Positions 28,492 through 40,444 of a DNA stretch of 64,000 nucleotides are shown here, one piece after another (the stretch's first letter is position 1; every line of letters begins with the position of its first letter). The position numbers and the translations under genes are program-made. The notes below the pieces were generated by a model. It did no database searches and was not told the origin of the DNA. It was given only the letters and a program-made list of their open reading frames with translations. Source of the stretch: Aquipseudomonas guryensis (GTDB taxonomy: Bacteria; Pseudomonadota; Gammaproteobacteria; Pseudomonadales; Pseudomonadaceae); NCBI RefSeq assembly GCF_014164785.1, contig NZ_JACJFN010000004.1, forward strand, positions 62,001 through 126,000, given 5' to 3'.

Positions 28492-28508
28492 GGGGCGTCC
28501 TCCTCGCG

Positions 28509-28582
28509 TAGGGTGCGCCGCGCGCAACGGGGCGCTGTAGGTGATCAGCGCACCTAGGGAGCAGGACTGCTCAGTCCTGCTC
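28509..28582. terminator. Palindromes between ynfA and yheU
   Basis: Two hairpins: an imperfect one (TAGGGTGCGC at 28509-28518 with GCGCACCTA at 28548-28556) and a perfect 11-bp stem (28559-28569 with 28572-28582) that covers the yheU stop codon. No T-run follows either, so a role in mRNA 3'-end protection is as likely as termination. Confidence 0.5.
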
Positions 28583-28807
28583 CTGCAGCCACTCGCGTGG
28601 CACTTCCTCTTTCAACAGCAACTGGCATTGCTGGCTTTCCGGATCGAAGACGATCAGCGCCTGGCCCTTGAGCAGTGCCTTGCGTGCCCGCTCGACGCGG
28701 GTGACCAGCGGGGTTTCGTCGCCATTGTCGGTGCCGTCGCGGCTGACGAAATCCTCCAACAGGCGGGTGAGGGTATCGGCTTCGAGCATCTGGTAGGGGA
28801 TCAGCAT
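28571..28807 (-). CDS. yheU: YheU family protein (UPF0270)
   Basis: A 78-residue acidic protein that matches the small UPF0270/YheU family: MLIPYQMLEADTL at the N-terminus and the conserved TRLLEDFVSRDGTD. Start 28807 is set by AAGGA at the right distance; the frame extends nine codons further upstream without support. Function unknown; the E. coli relative has been solved structurally but not characterised. Confidence 0.9.
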   Translation of the reverse strand: MLIPYQMLEADTLTRLLEDFVSRDGTDNGDETPLVTRVERARKALLKGQALIVFDPESQQCQLLLKEEVPREWLQEQD

Positions 28808-28893
28808 GGCGGGTCCTTGTCGGCGGGCGGCCATCTTAGAGCATGTGGCGCTGTTGCAGGGGTTGGTGGTTGCAGGGTTTGCTGGCCGTCTAC

Positions 28894-31659
<2,766 letters not shown>

Positions 31660-31756
31660 TATTTTTGTACGCCTGTCACCGCACTTTGCCCGGATGTGGG
31701 CAGGGCTTCAAGCGCAGCCCTCACTCGATTGCTGTGGGGCCGAACTGTGGCCCGGC

Positions 31757-32449
31757 TCAGCCCTGGCCGCAGGCGCGGTTGGCCGGCACGGCCACGTCCA
31801 TCAGCTTGGGGTTGGGTAGCTTGAGGTTGTCCATCAGCTGCACATAGGCCTCGACATCGGCCACCTGCAGGCGCGGGTTGTGCGCGGCTTCCTCGGCGAT
31901 GCTGGAGCGGGTCCAGCCGCGGTAGTCGTGGCCCGGCCAGACCACGGTGTTGCCGGGCAGGGCCAACAGACGCTGCAGGCTAGCCCATTGGGCGCGCGAG
32001 TCGCCGTTCTGGAAGTCGGTGCGGCCGCTGCCGCGGATCAGCAGGGTATCGCCGCTGAACAGCTGGGCCGCTTCGTTGCCGGCTGCGGGCAGCAGGAAAC
32101 AGTAAGAGTCATCGGTATGCCCCGGTGTATGCCAGGCGATCAGCTGGCGCTGGCCGAAGGTCAGCGCCTGGCCGTCGGTAAAGGTGAAGCTGGCGCACTG
32201 GCTGCCGCTCTGCGTGCCGAAGCCGCTACGGCAGGCGGTGGCGCTGCGCAGCTCGCCGAGGGCGGTGATATGGTCGGCATGGGTATGGGTATCGATGGCC
32301 AGGATCAGCTTGAGATCCAGCTCGCGCAGCAGGCGCAGGTAGTCGTCCAGTTTGTCCTTCACCGGGTCGATCAAGACGGCTTCGCCCTGGTCGGCCAGCA
32401 GATAGCTGTAGGTCGAGCTGGTGCTATCGAATAATTGGCGCAGCAACAT
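31757..32449 (-). CDS. Persulfide dioxygenase-like MBL-fold protein (ETHE1/Blh type)
   Basis: A 230-residue metallo-beta-lactamase-fold protein. The metal motif THTHADH, the distal HTPGHTDDSY, the bridging SGDTLLIRGSGRTDF and the terminal VWPGHDY follow the glyoxalase-II-like persulfide dioxygenase pattern with a mononuclear iron site. It oxidises glutathione persulfide to sulfite. The start at 32449 has GGAGG six bases upstream. It is the last gene in a four-gene sulfide/persulfide operon; its start is two bases from the stop of the permease gene. Confidence 0.88.
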   Translation of the reverse strand: MLLRQLFDSTSSTYSYLLADQGEAVLIDPVKDKLDDYLRLLRELDLKLILAIDTHTHADHITALGELRSATACRSGFGTQSGSQCASFTFTDGQALTFGQRQLIAWHTPGHTDDSYCFLLPAAGNEAAQLFSGDTLLIRGSGRTDFQNGDSRAQWASLQRLLALPGNTVVWPGHDYRGWTRSSIAEEAAHNPRLQVADVEAYVQLMDNLKLPNPKLMDVAVPANRACGQG

Positions 32450-32450
32450 G

Positions 32451-33206
32451 TCAGGCTCCTCCAAGAAGTTTCTGCGCGGCCAGCGACAGGCTGACCACGA
32501 CGAGCATCAGGGCGAACAGACGTTGCAGCAGTTGCCCGCCGAGGCGCTGGGCCCAGTAGTTGCCCGCCAGCACGCCAAGGGCGCCGCCAGCGGCCAGACC
32601 GAGTAACAAGAGTGGCGAGGGATCGGCCTCGCTCAGGTAGAGCAGGAAGCCGCCGCCGGAAACGATGGCGATCAAGGTCATCGAGGTGGCGGTGGCCGCC
32701 AGCATCGACAGCGGGGTGAGCCAGAGCAGTGCCGGCACCACCAGGAAGCCGCCGCCGACCCCCATCAGTCCCGACAGCAGGCCGACTCCCAGGCCGATGC
32801 CGAGTAGCGGCAAATTACGAGTGTGCTGCTGGTTGCTGCGCGGCAGTTTGGCGCCGCGCCACATGCGCCAGGCCGACCACAGCACCAGCAGGCAGAAAGC
32901 GATGATCAGCAGGCTTTCCGCAATGAACTGCCCCAGCCATTGGCCCAGGGCGTTACCCGGTAAACCGCAGAGGCTCAGCAGCAGCACCGGGCGCCAGGCC
33001 ACCAACCCCTGGAAGGCGCGGGGGGTGGCGCCAACCAGGGCGGTCAGTGCCACGGCACCGAGGCTCACGCCGATCGCGTCGCGCAGCGGTAGATGCAGGC
33101 TGAGTAGCAGGGGCAGGGCCACCAGTGAGCCGCCGGCACCGGTCAGACCCAGCAGCAGACCAAGGATCGCACCGACCCCGAGGGCTTCGAGGAGCAATAG
33201 ATCCAT
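32451..33206 (-). CDS. TauE/SafE-family sulfite/sulfur-anion permease
   Basis: A 251-residue membrane protein with about eight hydrophobic helices. Two glycine-rich repeats, GLLLGLTGAGGSLVALPLLL and its later homologue GLLSGLMGVGGGFLVVPALL, mark the family. In this operon the likely job is export of the sulfite made by the persulfide dioxygenase, which is inference from context. It overlaps the rhodanese stop by one base. Confidence 0.88.
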   Translation of the reverse strand: MDLLLLEALGVGAILGLLLGLTGAGGSLVALPLLLSLHLPLRDAIGVSLGAVALTALVGATPRAFQGLVAWRPVLLLSLCGLPGNALGQWLGQFIAESLLIIAFCLLVLWSAWRMWRGAKLPRSNQQHTRNLPLLGIGLGVGLLSGLMGVGGGFLVVPALLWLTPLSMLAATATSMTLIAIVSGGGFLLYLSEADPSPLLLLGLAAGGALGVLAGNYWAQRLGGQLLQRLFALMLVVVSLSLAAQKLLGGA

Positions 33207-33748
33207 CAGCGATTCCAGGGCATGCGCGCCAGCAGCAGGGCCATGGCGCAGGTATTGCTAAGACCGGCAAAGGTCAGCCCGGCGCCGACGAAGGCCGCCA
33301 GGCCGTACCAGCCCGGATGCAGCCAGGTGCCGAGCGCGCAGCCGAGCAGTACCAGGCTGCCGGCGCTGATCTGCACCTGCCGCTGCAGGCTGATCACGCC
33401 ACTGGAACCCTGATTGGTAGCCATGCCGCAGGCCACGCAGGCCTCGGTGCCGCCGTCGATCACCTGCACGCCGGGCAGCAGATGCTGCAGCTGCTCGGCG
33501 GCGCGTTGTGCCCGTTGTCCGCGCTGGCACAGCAGGAACAGTTCATCGCCGCTGCGCAGGCCTTCTTGCTTGAGCTGAGCGACCAGTTGCTCGGGTTGCA
33601 ACTGGTCCAGCGGTACGTTGCGTGCGCCGGCCACATGCTGGGCGCGAAATTCCGCCGGGCTGCGTACGTCGATGAGGAAACGCACCTGGCCCTGATGCTG
33701 GGCGGCGGCGAAGCGTGGGGCGTCGATCAGGCAGATTGGCTGGTTCAT
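33206..33748 (-). CDS. Rhodanese domain fused to DUF2892 membrane domain (YgaP-like)
   Basis: A 180-residue protein: a rhodanese domain (residues 1-108) with the active-site loop LLCQRGQRA, then a DUF2892 membrane part with two helices (about 125-172). The hinge carries a second cysteine pair (ACVACG) and the DUF2892 region ends in a conserved NTC. It should move sulfane sulfur between carriers at the inner membrane. Start 33748 has GGGAG at the right spacing, and that site overlaps an operator-like repeat. Confidence 0.9.
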   Translation of the reverse strand: MNQPICLIDAPRFAAAQHQGQVRFLIDVRSPAEFRAQHVAGARNVPLDQLQPEQLVAQLKQEGLRSGDELFLLCQRGQRAQRAAEQLQHLLPGVQVIDGGTEACVACGMATNQGSSGVISLQRQVQISAGSLVLLGCALGTWLHPGWYGLAAFVGAGLTFAGLSNTCAMALLLARMPWNR

Positions 33749-33751
33749 TGG

Positions 33752-33769
33752 GTACTCCCGGGGGGTATC
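33752..33769 (-). promoter_or_regulatory. Operator-like repeat between the CstR-like gene and rhodanese gene
   Basis: On the minus strand GATACCCCCCGGGAGTAC forms an imperfect inverted repeat of the same ATACCC/GGGTAT type as the upstream operator. It overlaps the stop codon of the repressor gene and the ribosome-binding site of the rhodanese gene, so bound repressor could affect readthrough transcription there. Confidence 0.45.
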
Positions 33770-34034
33770 AGGTGTATTTGGTGAAAATGGCGCGGACCCG
33801 GGCCAGGGTCTCGGCATCGTCGCGCTCGGGGTCGAGCATGGTTTCTTCCAGCAGACAGGCGAGCATTTCCTGGTAGGCCTTATCCAGGGCCTTGCGTGCT
33901 GCGGCGAACTGCTGGGCGATGGCCTCGCATTCTTCGCCGCGGCGGATCATCGCCTGGATGCCGCGGATCTGGCCTTCGACGCGGGCCAGCCGCTTGAGCA
34001 TGGCGTCCTGTTGCTGCAGGTTGGGGGCGGTCAT
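33768..34034 (-). CDS. CsoR/RcnR-family repressor, CstR-like (persulfide-sensing)
   Basis: An 88-residue all-helical regulator with the family core RLARVEGQIRGIQAMI. It keeps two cysteines, Cys36 (GEECEAI) and Cys60 (MLACLLEE), but lacks the His that completes the copper site of CsoR just before the second Cys. Two cysteines without that His are the mark of CstR-type repressors, which form di- or trisulfide links when exposed to persulfides and then release DNA. Context (persulfide dioxygenase, rhodanese) agrees. It heads its own operon and has an operator-like repeat at its promoter. Confidence 0.85.
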   Translation of the reverse strand: MTAPNLQQQDAMLKRLARVEGQIRGIQAMIRRGEECEAIAQQFAAARKALDKAYQEMLACLLEETMLDPERDDAETLARVRAIFTKYT

Positions 34035-34047
34035 CTGTCTCTCCTGG

Positions 34048-34065
34048 TATACCCGTGGGGGTATA
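34048..34065 (-). promoter_or_regulatory. CstR/CsoR-type operator
   Basis: TATACCC, a four-base spacer, then GGGTATA: a perfect 7-bp inverted repeat with G/C tracts, located 14 bases upstream of the repressor start codon. This form is known for CsoR/CstR operators. It probably mediates autoregulation of the whole sulfur operon. Confidence 0.7.
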
Positions 34066-34257
34066 AAGTTACTGGGGGGAGTATGTAATGGGGTGGCTCG
34101 ACAGGCAAGCCCGTCTGTCGCTAAGGGCGATTCTGCTAAGCCTGCATGCTGAGGGATGGGCGTGAGGTAGCGTCAGCTGCTGCTTGGTGCAGGGCACTAT
34201 TTCGCGGTGCTGCTCTGCGCTGAGGGTGCATGGCGGACCCTGCGGAGCGACGAAGGG

Positions 34258-36222
34258 CTATTTGGTGTTGCGGATCAGCCTGCGCAAGGCAAAGCGATTG
34301 GGGTGGCAGGCTTCGGCCACGCTGCGCGGTATGGGCAGCGGCTCGTCATTCAGCCAGGCGGCCAGCAGTTCGCCAGACAGCGGGGCGGTTATCAGTCCGC
34401 GCGAACCGTGGCCGCTGTTGACGTAAAGGCCGTCGAGCCAGGGACAGGGGCTGTCCGGCACCTGGCGGGCATCCTTGCTAAGTACGGCATAGATGGTGGC
34501 GAAGGCGGCGCTGTCGGCCAGTGGGCCGACGATTGGCAGGTAGTCCGGGCTGGTGCAGCGGAAGGCGGCGCGGCCTTCGAGCTGCGCCGGGTCGAGCAGG
34601 TCGGCCTGCAGGCGGGTGCTCAGGTCGCTGGAAATTTCCTGCAGCAGTTGCAGGTTGCCGGCATGTTCGGCGGCGGTCGGCGTGAGGTCATCGCTGTGGA
34701 AGTCGAAGCTGGCGCCCAGGGTGTGCTCGCCGTGGCGCGCCGGGGCGACATAGCCTTCGGCGCAGACCACGCAGGCCAGCTCGGCGCTGGCGGTGGTCTG
34801 TGGCAGGCGGCTGATCTGCCCGCGAATACGCTTGAGCGGTAGTTCGGCGGCAGCGGCGAAGCGCTTGACCTCGGCGGCGCCGGCCAGCACGGCGACCGCC
34901 GCACTGGCCAGCAGGTGCTCGCCGTCCAGAGCCTGCCACTGGCCATCGACCCGGCGCAGTTGCAGGGCTTCGCTATGCGGCAACAGGCGGATCTGCGGGT
35001 GCGCGGCCAGCAACTGGCAGAGTGCCGGTGGGTGCACCCAGCCGGCTTCGGGATAGAACAAGCCGCCGGCCGGCAGCTGGATACCGGCGCGCTCTTCGGC
35101 CTGGGCCTGGTCAAGGCTGTGCAGTAGCTGACTGGGGAAGGCGGCGGCCAGGCGTGCCTGACGTTCTGCTTCCTTGGCGTCGAAGACCAGTTGCAGCACG
35201 CCGCAAGGCGCCCAGTCGCTGCCAGACTGCAAGCGCTGCAGCAGGCGGCGGGTATGGCCGAAGCCGCTGACGATCAGCTGCGACAGCGCCGTGCCGTGGG
35301 CGGAGAGCTTGAGGTAGAGCACGCCCTGGGGGTTGCCCGAGGCTTCCTGGGCCACGTCGGCGTGGCGTTCCAGCAGGCTCACCTGCCAGCCCCGTGCGGC
35401 CAGGCTGGCGGCCGTGGCGCAGCCGGCCAGACCGGCACCGATCACCAGCGCCGTGCGTTGCTGCGGACGGTATTGCGGGCGGGCAAACCAGGGTTTCTCC
35501 GCCGCAGCGGCGGGTCCGGCGTAATGACCGTTGAGGTTCTCCCATTTGGTCCCATAGCCCGGCACGCGGCGCATGGCGAAGCCGGCTTCGATCAGCGCAC
35601 GCCGGACGAAACCGCTGCTGGCGAAGGTCGCCAGGCTGGCGCCGGGAGCGGACAGCCGGGCCAGTTGCTGGAACAGCGGCAAGCCCCACATGTCCGGGTT
35701 CTTCGCCGGGGCGAAACCGTCGAGGAACCACACGTCGATCTGCCCATCGAGCTGCGGCAACAGCTCCAGGGCATCGCCGATCAGCAGGGTCAGCACCACC
35801 CGGCCGCCGGCCAGCAGCAAGCGCTGGAAGCCGGCGTGGATGGCCACATACTGCTCCAGCAACTGGCTGGACCAGGGTGCCAGTTCCGGCCACAGGGCCA
35901 GTGCGCGTTGCAGGTCGGCGGGGCTCAACGGGTACTTTTCCACGCTGACGAAATGCAGTTGGGCATCGACCGGCGCGCTCTGCTCGAACAGCTGCCAGGC
36001 ACAGAGGAAGTTGGTGCCGGTGCCGAAACCGGTTTCGCCGATGCACAGGCGCCCGCCGGCCGGCAGTGCGGCACAGCGTGCGGCCAGCTGATTGCCGGCG
36101 AGAAACACATGGCGGGTTTCGCCCAGACCATCTTCGCGGGCGAAGTACACGTCGTCGAACTGACGTGACAGCGGTTGGCCTTGGGCATCCCAGTCGAGCT
36201 GGGCATAGGGAGAGTCGGACAT
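34258..36222 (-). CDS. mnmC: Bifunctional tRNA U34 modification enzyme MnmC
   Basis: A 654-residue two-domain protein. The N-terminal ~240 residues form the SAM-dependent MnmD methyltransferase (GETGFGTGTNFLCAW and VWFLDGFAPAKNPDMW are diagnostic). The C-terminal part is an FAD-dependent oxidoreductase (GAGLAGCATAASLA, about 262-275; late YVNSGHGSRGL). It converts cmnm5s2U34 to nm5s2U34 and then mnm5s2U34 in tRNA. Length is as expected. It is transcribed away from pap. Confidence 0.96.
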   Translation of the reverse strand: MSDSPYAQLDWDAQGQPLSRQFDDVYFAREDGLGETRHVFLAGNQLAARCAALPAGGRLCIGETGFGTGTNFLCAWQLFEQSAPVDAQLHFVSVEKYPLSPADLQRALALWPELAPWSSQLLEQYVAIHAGFQRLLLAGGRVVLTLLIGDALELLPQLDGQIDVWFLDGFAPAKNPDMWGLPLFQQLARLSAPGASLATFASSGFVRRALIEAGFAMRRVPGYGTKWENLNGHYAGPAAAAEKPWFARPQYRPQQRTALVIGAGLAGCATAASLAARGWQVSLLERHADVAQEASGNPQGVLYLKLSAHGTALSQLIVSGFGHTRRLLQRLQSGSDWAPCGVLQLVFDAKEAERQARLAAAFPSQLLHSLDQAQAEERAGIQLPAGGLFYPEAGWVHPPALCQLLAAHPQIRLLPHSEALQLRRVDGQWQALDGEHLLASAAVAVLAGAAEVKRFAAAAELPLKRIRGQISRLPQTTASAELACVVCAEGYVAPARHGEHTLGASFDFHSDDLTPTAAEHAGNLQLLQEISSDLSTRLQADLLDPAQLEGRAAFRCTSPDYLPIVGPLADSAAFATIYAVLSKDARQVPDSPCPWLDGLYVNSGHGSRGLITAPLSGELLAAWLNDEPLPIPRSVAEACHPNRFALRRLIRNTK

Positions 36223-36307
36223 GCGGACACCTGTGCAGAGGCGCGCATTGTAATGCCAGGCGCGCGCCGACGGGCTAGGCTGTGCGGATTACATCAGGGA
36301 GCTGAAC

Positions 36308-37795
36308 ATGTTCGAATCTGCCGAGTTGGGCCACGCCATCGACGAGGAAACCTTTGACAGGGAAGCGCCGGCGCTGCGCGAAGCGCTGCTGGAGGCCCAG
36401 TACGAGCTCAAGCAGCAGGGGCGTTTCCCGGTGATCATCCTGATCAACGGGGTCGAGGGCGCCGGCAAGGGCGAGACGGTCAAGCTGCTCAACGAGTGGA
36501 TGGACCCCCGCCTGATCCAGGTCAGCACCTTCGACCAGCAGACCGATGAGGAGCGTTCGCGGCCACCGGCCTGGCGCTTCTGGCGGCAGCTGCCACCCAA
36601 GGGACGGATCGGCATCTTCTTTGGCAACTGGTACAGCCAGATGCTGCAGGGGCGGGTGCATGGCCACTTCAAGAACGCGGTGCTGGATCAGGCCATCGAT
36701 GGCGCGCTCAACCTGGAGCAGATGCTCTGCGACGAGGGGGCACTGATCTTCAAATTCTGGTTCCACCTGTCCAAGAAGCAGATGAAGGCGCGCCTCAAAT
36801 CGCTGCGCGACGATCCACTGCACAGCTGGCGCATCAGCCCGCTGGACTGGCAGCAATCGGAGACCTACGACCGCTTCGTGCGCTACGGCGAGCGGGTGCT
36901 GCGGCGTACCAGTCGCGATTTCGCGCCCTGGTACGTGGTCGAGGGCGCCGACGAGTATTACCGCAGCCTGATGGTCGGACGCATCCTGCTCGACGGCTTG
37001 CAGGCGGCGCTTAAGTCCAAGGCACGGCGGCCGGTGCAACCGCATGTGGCACCGCTGACCGCCAGCCTGGATAACCGCGGCCTGCTCGACAGCCTGGACA
37101 TGACCCAGGCGCTGGAGAAAGAGGATTATCAGGAGCAGCTGACCACCGAGCAGGCGCGTCTGGCCGGGTTGATGCGTGACAAACGCATGCGCCGGCATGC
37201 CCTGGTGGCGGTGTTTGAGGGTAATGATGCGGCAGGCAAGGGCGGCGCCATTCGCCGCGTGGCGGCAGCATTGGATCCGCGCCAGTACCGCATCGTGCCG
37301 ATTGCCGCTCCCACCGAGGAGGAGCGTGCTCAGCCGTATCTGTGGCGCTTCTGGCGGCATGTGCCGGCGCGCGGCAACTTCACCGTGTTCGATCGTTCCT
37401 GGTATGGCCGGGTGCTGGTGGAGCGCGTCGAGGGTTTCTGTGAACCGGCTGACTGGCTGCGCGCCTACAGCGAGATCAACGATTTCGAGGAGCAGCTCAG
37501 CGAGGCTGGCGTGGTGGTGGTGAAGTTCTGGCTGGCCATCGACGAAGACACCCAGTACCAGCGTTTCAAGGAGCGCGAGCAGATTGCCTTCAAGCGCTTC
37601 AAGATCACCGAGGAAGACTGGCGCAACCGTGACAAGTGGCAGGATTACTGCGATGCGGTAGGCGACATGGTTGACCGCACCAGTACGGCGATTGCGCCCT
37701 GGACCCTGGTCGAGGCCAATGACAAGCGCTTTGCCCGGGTCAAGGTGCTACGCACCATCAACGAGGCGCTGGAGAAGGCTTTTGCCAAGGATTGA
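36308..37795 (+). CDS. pap: Polyphosphate:AMP phosphotransferase (class II PPK2)
   Basis: A 495-residue protein made of two fused PPK2 domains, each with a Walker A-like loop (GVEGAGKGE near residue 50 and GNDAAGKGG near 305). The C-terminal domain has the better-conserved lid and Asp motif (FDRSWYGRVLVERVEGF). Duplicated PPK2 proteins of this type transfer phosphate from polyphosphate to AMP to make ADP. Its start is preceded by GGGAG. No polyphosphate kinase gene is adjacent. Confidence 0.93.
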   Translation: MFESAELGHAIDEETFDREAPALREALLEAQYELKQQGRFPVIILINGVEGAGKGETVKLLNEWMDPRLIQVSTFDQQTDEERSRPPAWRFWRQLPPKGRIGIFFGNWYSQMLQGRVHGHFKNAVLDQAIDGALNLEQMLCDEGALIFKFWFHLSKKQMKARLKSLRDDPLHSWRISPLDWQQSETYDRFVRYGERVLRRTSRDFAPWYVVEGADEYYRSLMVGRILLDGLQAALKSKARRPVQPHVAPLTASLDNRGLLDSLDMTQALEKEDYQEQLTTEQARLAGLMRDKRMRRHALVAVFEGNDAAGKGGAIRRVAAALDPRQYRIVPIAAPTEEERAQPYLWRFWRHVPARGNFTVFDRSWYGRVLVERVEGFCEPADWLRAYSEINDFEEQLSEAGVVVVKFWLAIDEDTQYQRFKEREQIAFKRFKITEEDWRNRDKWQDYCDAVGDMVDRTSTAIAPWTLVEANDKRFARVKVLRTINEALEKAFAKD

Positions 37796-37813
37796 GCGAT
37801 ACCGACGGGTACC

Positions 37814-38023
37814 CTAATACACCCTGCTAGCGGCGAGCTGGTTGGCCTGCATCATGCGCCGAATATAAGAGCCGATCTCACGTTCGGCATCGACGCGGGT
37901 GAAATAGGGGCCTTCCAGGGTGCCTTCGCGGGTGGAAAAGAAGTACTGGCCGTTGACTGCACTGACCCGCTCGCTGCGGTAATGGGTGCCGGGGGTCGGG
38001 TCGACGCGACGCTGACCGAACAT
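37814..38023 (-). CDS. Small conserved protein (DUF6316-like)
   Basis: A 69-residue cytoplasmic protein with the pattern RSERVSAVNGQYFFSTREG and EGPYFTRVDAEREI, which I associate with the small DUF6316 family common in Pseudomonas (from memory). The start at 38023 has AGGAGA seven bases upstream; the open frame extends further but without similarity. Converges with pap across only 18 bases. Function unknown. Confidence 0.7.
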   Translation of the reverse strand: MFGQRRVDPTPGTHYRSERVSAVNGQYFFSTREGTLEGPYFTRVDAEREIGSYIRRMMQANQLAASRVY

Positions 38024-38217
38024 AGTGGGATCTCCTGCTCGAAGCTGCACTGGTTTTAGTCTAGCGGCTGCAGTGCGCCGAGCAGGCGTGGGCGACAAAT
38101 GGTCAATTTTTGTTCAGTTGCATCCGCAGAGCCGAGCACCGACTCCCGCTTTAGTCTGCTCGGGGCTGACCTGTTGGATGGCGGACAAGTTGCATCAGGT
38201 TGTCGGCCAAGAGCGAT

Positions 38218-38838
38218 TCAGGCGCGCACGCCCAGACGTTCGGCACGGCGCAGCCAGCCCTGGCGCTGTTCCTCGGTGGACGGGCGCACGGGGGCGAATT
38301 CGGCCAGGCGACGGGTCTTGATGCCGCTGAAGCCGAGAATGGTACGGGTCATCTGGCGGTGCGCCGGCGCGCCGTAGATCCAGCGGAAGTACCAGGGTGG
38401 CGTGTCCAGAGTCACCAGCAGATCGGCGGTGCGGCCGCTGAGCAGTTTGTCCCACAGTTGCGAACGGTTGCGGTACTTGAAGGCGAAGCCAGGCAGGAAC
38501 ACCCGGTCGAAGAAGCCCTTGAGCAGGGCCGGCACGCCACCCCACCAGACTGGGTAGACGAACACCAGATGTTCGGCCCAGTGGATCTGCCGCTGCGCTT
38601 CGAGCAGGTCCGGTTCCAGGGTCTGGCTCTGGCTGTAGCCGTCGCGCAGGATCGGGTCGAAGTGGATTTCCCCCAATTTGAGCTGGCGCACCACGTGGCC
38701 TTCGCCGCGTGCGCCCTGGCAGTAGGCCTCGGCGAGGGCATGGCAGAAGCTGTCGGTCTTGGGCGTACCGAGGATCAGCAGGATACGTTTGCCGTCACCT
38801 TCCAGCGGGGTGGCGCCGCTTTTCACTTCATCAACCAT
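38218..38838 (-). CDS. NAD(P)H-dependent flavin oxidoreductase (quinone-reductase-like)
   Basis: A 206-residue flavodoxin-fold protein of the NQO1/KefF/MdaB group: [20 protein letters not shown] at the FMN phosphate site, the central [26 protein letters not shown] that forms the flavin/quinone pocket, and [12 protein letters not shown]. It probably reduces quinones with two electrons. Its start overlaps the fumC stop by eight bases, so both are one transcript. The physiological substrate is unknown. Confidence 0.85.
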   Translation of the reverse strand: MVDEVKSGATPLEGDGKRILLILGTPKTDSFCHALAEAYCQGARGEGHVVRQLKLGEIHFDPILRDGYSQSQTLEPDLLEAQRQIHWAEHLVFVYPVWWGGVPALLKGFFDRVFLPGFAFKYRNRSQLWDKLLSGRTADLLVTLDTPPWYFRWIYGAPAHRQMTRTILGFSGIKTRRLAEFAPVRPSTEEQRQGWLRRAERLGVRA

Positions 38839-40225
38839 GTTGACCGGACTCCAGCATGTCTTGCGGACGCACCCAGGCGTCGAATTGTTCGTTGTTCAGG
38901 TAGCCCAGCTGCAAGGCCGCTTCGCGCAGGCTGAGGTCCTCGGCGTAGGCCTTCTTGGCGATCTCGGCGGCCTTGTCGTAGCCGATATGGCGGTTCAACG
39001 CGGTGACCAACATCAGTCCGCGCTCCAGGTGCGCAGCCATCTGCCGGGCATCCGGCTCCATCCCGGCGATGCAGTGCTGGTTGAAGTTGCGACAGCCATC
39101 GGCGAGCAGGCGGATCGATTGCAGCAGGTTGTGGATGATCACCGGCTTGAACACGTTGAGCTGCAGGTGCCCCTGGCTGGCGGCGAAGGCGATGGTGGCG
39201 TCGTTCCCCAGCACCTGGCAGGCGAGCATGGACAGCGCCTCGCACTGGGTCGGATTGACCTTGCCGGGCATGATCGAGCTGCCCGGCTCGTTGGCCGGCA
39301 GGCGCACCTCGGCGAAGCCGGCGCGCGGCCCGGAGCCGAGCAAGCGCAGGTCGTTGGCGATCTTCATCAGTGCCACGGCCAGGGTCTTCAGCGCACCGGA
39401 CAGGCTGGTCAGCGGCTCGTGGCCGGAGAGGGCAGCGAACTTGTTCGGCGCCGGGACGAAGGGTAGGCCGGCCAGTGCTGCCAGTTCGGCCGCCATGGCT
39501 TCGGCAAAGCCATGCGGGGCATTCAGCCCGGTGCCTACGGCGGTGCCGCCCTGGGCCAGCTCGCAAACGGCCGGCAGGGTGGCGCGAATCGCCCGCTCGG
39601 CGTAGTCGAGCTGGGCGACGAAGGCCGACAGCTCCTGGCCGAAGGTGATGGGCGTGGCGTCCATCAGGTGGGTGCGCCCGGTCTTGACCAGGTCCATGTG
39701 CCGCGCCGCCTGTTCGGCCAGGCCGCCGGACAGTTCGGCGATGGCCGGTAGCAGGTCGTGCTGCACGGCCTGCAGGGCGGCGATGTGCATGGCGGTGGGG
39801 AAGCTGTCGTTGGAACTCTGAGCGCGGTTGACGTGGTCGTTGGGATGCACCGGGCTCTTGCCGCCCCGTGCGTTGCCGGCCAGTTCATTGGCGCGTCCGG
39901 CGATCACCTCGTTGACGTTCATGTTGCTCTGCGTGCCACTGCCGGTCTGCCACACCACCAGCGGGAACTGCGCGTCATGCTGGCCGGCCAGCACCTCGTC
40001 GGCGGCCTGTTCGATCAGTCGGGAGATCTCCGGAGGCAGCTCGCCGATGCGGTCATTGACCCGCGCCGCGGCTTTCTTGATCAGTGCCAGGGCATGCACC
40101 ACCGCCAGCGGCATGCGCTGCTCGCCGATGGCGAAGTTGAGCAGCGAGCGTTGGGTCTGCGCGCCCCAGTAAGCCTCGCTGGGGACTTCGATGGCGCCGA
40201 TACTGTCGGTTTCGATGCGGCTCAT
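38831..40225 (-). CDS. fumC: Class II fumarate hydratase FumC
   Basis: A 464-residue enzyme of the fumarase/aspartase family. The signature [11 protein letters not shown], with the catalytic flexible-loop Ser, and the substrate motifs [12 protein letters not shown] and [11 protein letters not shown] are intact. It interconverts fumarate and malate in the TCA cycle without an iron-sulfur cluster, so it is usable under oxidative stress or low iron. Cotranscribed with a flavin oxidoreductase. Confidence 0.95.
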   Translation of the reverse strand: MSRIETDSIGAIEVPSEAYWGAQTQRSLLNFAIGEQRMPLAVVHALALIKKAAARVNDRIGELPPEISRLIEQAADEVLAGQHDAQFPLVVWQTGSGTQSNMNVNEVIAGRANELAGNARGGKSPVHPNDHVNRAQSSNDSFPTAMHIAALQAVQHDLLPAIAELSGGLAEQAARHMDLVKTGRTHLMDATPITFGQELSAFVAQLDYAERAIRATLPAVCELAQGGTAVGTGLNAPHGFAEAMAAELAALAGLPFVPAPNKFAALSGHEPLTSLSGALKTLAVALMKIANDLRLLGSGPRAGFAEVRLPANEPGSSIMPGKVNPTQCEALSMLACQVLGNDATIAFAASQGHLQLNVFKPVIIHNLLQSIRLLADGCRNFNQHCIAGMEPDARQMAAHLERGLMLVTALNRHIGYDKAAEIAKKAYAEDLSLREAALQLGYLNNEQFDAWVRPQDMLESGQHG

Positions 40226-40253
40226 GGTGTTCTCCTGATGGGCTTCCGGCAGT

Positions 40254-40400
40254 TTAGAGCCTGTCTACGATCTGCTGCGCGTCGGTCATACTGCGTTAAA
40301 ACTGACCTCGGGATGCTCATTTACAATTGTAAATTCCGCTCCCTCAATCAGTTTTGCCTTGTCTGACTCTAGCTCGCGAGATCGTAAACAGACTCTTAGG
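40254..40400. repeat. Dispersed structured repeat, copy C
   Basis: About 147 bases between fumC and the DUF2804 gene. The ends pair (TTAGAGCCTGTCTACGATCT against the reverse of GATCGTAAACAGACTCTTA). An inner stem AAAACTGA (40298-40305) pairs with TCAGTTTT (40348-40355) around the shared TGCTCATTTAC...GTAAA centre. Closest to copy D in length. Confidence 0.85.
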
Positions 40401-40444
40401 CCGCGCCAGGCTGGAGCGGTTCCCGGCTATTTCTATCGAAGCGA

